This document shows positions 6,186 to 8,204 of a stretch of 8,204 nucleotides of DNA, one piece after another. Every line of letters starts with the position of its first letter. Position 1 is the first letter of the stretch. A program made the position numbers and the translations under genes. The stretch comes from Cytophagia bacterium (GTDB taxonomy: Bacteria > Bacteroidota > Bacteroidia > Cytophagales > Cyclobacteriaceae): NCBI GenBank assembly GCA_013373005.1, contig JABXIP010000132.1:1-8204 (forward strand). The letters are read 5' to 3'. Below the pieces are notes generated by a model. That model was not told the origin of the DNA, did no database searches, and saw nothing but the letters and a program-made list of their open reading frames with translations.

Positions 6186-6229
6186 AGCACAGTCCCCCTT
6201 TACAAGGGGGTGGCGACAGCCGGGGGATT
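6180..6229 (-). repeat. Right terminal inverted repeat of the DUF559 unit
   Basis: A 50-base reverse-complement partner of the left repeat. CCCCCTT (6194-6200), loop TAC, AAGGGGG (6204-6210) form a perfect 7-bp hairpin with arms identical to those on the left. The outermost 11 bases on the minus strand, AATCCCCCGGC, are identical to the left end. The outer AT pair completes the TAA stop of the minus-strand gene (6228-6230). Read from that gene, the hairpin is followed about a dozen bases later by CTTTTTC, which is too distant for a typical terminator. It carries GCTGT before ACTT that the left copy lacks. Confidence 0.85.
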
Positions 6230-8204
6230 ACACTCGCTTACAAATCTTCGCAAACTCACAATAACCGCAGCGTTCTAGATCATCAGTTTGCACAAAAGGA
6301 ATCTCCGGATTGAATATCTCATTTACCAATCCATTTAATCGAGCGCCAAAAGCCTCAATCTCGTTATCACTCAAAGTTTGGCCATTTTTGAGCCATTGTG
6401 TGCCTTGACTGAGGCTTTTCATGGTGGTAATACCCACTTTAATTTCCTGACTGACATGAGGCCTTACCAAAACAGCATAAAGATTGGCCTGAAATCCTGA
6501 TTTGTATTTAGGATCAACAAATAAGGCTTCCTGCACTTCTTCATCCGTGGTATAAGTTCTGCCCTTTTTGGCAAACTCAACTTTCCCGGTCTTATAGTCA
6601 GTAATTCTCAATACACCATCCTTTTCATCAACCCTATCTATTGTTCCGCTGATTCTTACCGTACCGACTTCGGGGATGGAAACCCTTTCTTCATAACCTT
6701 CCTGCTCCAAGCCCACCACCTTGAAAGGAGCATCAGCCATATCTAAATCCAGCACTTTCTGGATGAGCTGCTCCATCACCTCTTTAGTGACTAAATCCCG
6801 ACCGGTAAGCTGCTGGTTTTCCTGCACAATCTTGTTCCGATGGAGCGAATCAATCAATTGCTTTTCTACCTGCGCCTTAAGAAGTTTTATCTGCTCAGAA
6901 CCGATTTCTTTACCAATCCATGGAGTGTATAAAAACTCCAGCACCTCATGCACCACAATACCTAGGTTTCTAGCATCAATGTCTTCTTCCACATCCTCCA
7001 ACTCCTTGAAGCTGGCCACATTTTTCAGATAGAACTTCAGCGGACAAGTGATGTAATTGGTCAATGATGTTGGCGAAAGAAACTTACTCTCCTCCTCTCC
7101 TGCCTCAACAGTAAATCGCTTCATCAACTGACGCACTTCGGCACTTTTAGGCATTTCCACTTTTACATCCTGCTGAACATCTGGCACATAGCCTTCATAG
7201 TTTTTAGTCTCAATACTATAATTCGAAACATTTTTATACCTCTTGAGTTGTTGCAAAATGAAACGACTCTTTTCTCCGGTAGAATCTCCCTGAGTGGTAT
7301 TATCATAGATAAAGTGGATGTCTTCTGAACGCTGAATCAACCTCTTGAAGTGATAAGCATAGATGGCATCCTGTTCCTCGAAAGTTGGCAGCGCGAAGAC
7401 TCTCCTCAAGCCATAAGGAACATAAGAATTTAGATTTCTGGCGGTCGGCAGCTTTCCTTCATTAGCTGAAACGATGATCACATGTTTAAAGTCCAGTGTT
7501 CTGGTTTCCAGAAAACCCATGATCTGCACACCTTGAACAGGTTCGCCTTCAAATGGAATTTTCACTGCTCTAAAGTGCTCCTGAATAATCTTCCTGATCA
7601 GTTTCAAACTAAAATCCTGTCGACCTTTTAGGTAATCATTCAACTGATTCAGCGACTTCAAAAAGAAGTAGATAAATTCCTGATCAGTAGGACCTGATTC
7701 AGTCTCTTTGAAATGATAGAAAACGGTAGTGAGATATGATTTGAGCGACTCAAAAATACTCTTCCAATCGAGCTCAGAACTTAATAGGGACTTCAATTCC
7801 GAAGAACTAAGCCTATCTAGCAGTTCATCTTTGGTTACTCTGGTACGTTTTTCCTGAATAAACCACTGATTGAGCTGCTTATATATCTCAGGCTGAAAAA
7901 TGGAGGTATAAGCATTGGACAGAAAAGGTCTGAGATCATATACATGAAAGACCAAATGTCCTTCTCGTTGACGGGCTTTTCTTACCAGCTCCAAATAGCT
8001 TAATACGAAATCAAAGACTACTGTGGCTCGCATGGGGTACCCCATGGTAACATTGACCTTATGCTTTTGCATGGGCATGCTGTATAGCAAAGGTACTAGT
8101 AGTTTCTCATCGGCCAGCACTACAGCGGTTTCTTCCGGTCTTGCTCCGGCATCAAGTAGTTCTGTTACCTTTTGGGCTGCTAACTGCGCCTGAGCCATAT
8201 TCTG
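6228..8204 (-). CDS. AddB-like PD-(D/E)XK helicase-nuclease, 5' end outside window
   Basis: C-terminal 658 residues of a large DNA-repair protein; the frame stays open through the window edge (codons for Q and N precede the ATG at 8196-8198), and proteins of this type are usually near 900-1,000 residues, so that Met is probably internal. Numbering from it, residues about 20-270 resemble the second half of an AddB-type degenerate UvrD-like helicase, including TAVVLADEKLL and GVQIMGFLETRTLDFKHVII followed by SANEGKLP. Residues about 375-656 are a RecB/AddB-type nuclease: H417 in GIVVHEVLEF, D521 in GTIDRVD, D534-Y535-K536 in DYKTG, and QANLYAVLV. C385 (TCPLKFYL) with C644, C647 and C653 (CGYCEFAKIC) gives the C...CxxCx5C iron-sulfur staple of AddB nucleases. 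Expected role is end resection or recombination with an AddA-like helicase, in the cytoplasm. It converges on the DUF559 unit, whose edge forms its stop codon. Exact AddB orthology is not proven here. Confidence 0.88.
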   Translation of the reverse strand, partial: QNMAQAQLAAQKVTELLDAGARPEETAVVLADEKLLVPLLYSMPMQKHKVNVTMGYPMRATVVFDFVLSYLELVRKARQREGHLVFHVYDLRPFLSNAYTSIFQPEIYKQLNQWFIQEKRTRVTKDELLDRLSSSELKSLLSSELDWKSIFESLKSYLTTVFYHFKETESGPTDQEFIYFFLKSLNQLNDYLKGRQDFSLKLIRKIIQEHFRAVKIPFEGEPVQGVQIMGFLETRTLDFKHVIIVSANEGKLPTARNLNSYVPYGLRRVFALPTFEEQDAIYAYHFKRLIQRSEDIHFIYDNTTQGDSTGEKSRFILQQLKRYKNVSNYSIETKNYEGYVPDVQQDVKVEMPKSAEVRQLMKRFTVEAGEEESKFLSPTSLTNYITCPLKFYLKNVASFKELEDVEEDIDARNLGIVVHEVLEFLYTPWIGKEIGSEQIKLLKAQVEKQLIDSLHRNKIVQENQQLTGRDLVTKEVMEQLIQKVLDLDMADAPFKVVGLEQEGYEERVSIPEVGTVRISGTIDRVDEKDGVLRITDYKTGKVEFAKKGRTYTTDEEVQEALFVDPKYKSGFQANLYAVLVRPHVSQEIKVGITTMKSLSQGTQWLKNGQTLSDNEIEAFGARLNGLVNEIFNPEIPFVQTDDLERCGYCEFAKICKRV

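Larger units (their letters stand above)
5673..6229 (+). mobile_element. DUF559 nuclease unit bounded by inverted repeats
   Basis: A unit of about 557 bp made of a long imperfect terminal inverted repeat at each end, one nuclease gene, and a third internal repeat copy. Both outer ends, read inward, begin AATCCCCCGGC and continue to a CCCCCTT / AAGGGGG hairpin followed by ACTGT. The unit fits exactly between two convergent genes: its left end starts at the last base of the TGA of the lipoprotein gene, and its right end supplies the last two bases of the TAA of the minus-strand gene. No transposase and no clear target-site duplication are present. Calling it mobile is inference, based on the repeat-nuclease-repeat layout and my general impression that similar repeats accompany DUF559 genes in Bacteroidota. 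It could also be a resident repeat family that the nuclease merely accompanies. Confidence 0.55.

Noticed and set aside
5663..6240. Target-site duplication flanking the DUF559 unit
   Set aside because: Bases outside the two ends (GTGAATTG on the left, ACACTCGC on the right) do not match in direct orientation.
1..8204. tRNA, rRNA, CRISPR array, cobalamin riboswitch
   Set aside because: No cloverleaf, rRNA segment or regularly spaced repeats were seen, and no intergenic gap is long enough to hold a full cobalamin riboswitch.

Overview
The window looks like chromosome from a member of the Bacteroidota, probably a marine Cytophagales-type lineage. Several signs point this way: moderate-to-low GC, start codons without convincing Shine-Dalgarno sites, two promoter boxes resembling the Bacteroidota -7 consensus TAnnTTTG, lipobox signal peptides, and a DUF559 nuclease gene bounded by C/G-run repeats. 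The genus cannot be fixed from this sequence alone.

Layout, left to right. (1) 1-774: the 3' part of an aldo/keto reductase gene, cut by the window edge. (2) 856-2777: a two-gene agmatine-to-putrescine operon, aguB then aguA, overlapping as TAATG. AguA (agmatine deiminase) makes N-carbamoylputrescine and AguB (amidase) hydrolyses it to putrescine, CO2 and ammonia. (3) 2778-2873: a 96-bp gap holding a 6-4-6 palindrome and two copies of GGTTAAATT exactly 52 bp apart. (4) 2874-5207: a 777-residue fusion of both subunits of adenosylcobalamin-dependent ethanolamine ammonia-lyase (EutB-like then EutC-like), preceded by an N-terminal signal that looks Tat-like and ends in a lipobox. (5) 5248-5673: a small Cys-rich lipoprotein of unknown function. 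(6) 5673-6229: a compact element of about 557 bp, namely a 135-residue DUF559 PD-(D/E)XK-type nuclease gene between long imperfect inverted repeats, plus a third degenerate repeat copy inside the 3' end of the nuclease gene. (7) 6228-8204, minus strand: the C-terminal two thirds or so of an AddB-like helicase-nuclease protein with a PD-(D/E)XK domain and a four-Cys iron-sulfur pattern, cut by the right edge.

How the parts fit together. Agmatine and ethanolamine breakdown both release ammonia from small amines, so the centre of the window may be an amine or nitrogen salvage neighbourhood; this is inferred from adjacency only. The fused ethanolamine lyase is unusual because the known enzyme is cytoplasmic and made as two polypeptides, whereas this one appears to carry an export/lipidation signal and has no eut companions in view (no EutA reactivase, no microcompartment shell genes). 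The DUF559 element sits exactly between two convergent genes, and each outer end begins on the last bases of the neighbouring stop codon. It therefore reads as a minimal nuclease-plus-repeat unit that can occupy gene ends without damaging them. The fused lyase and the nuclease element are the two parts most worth following up.
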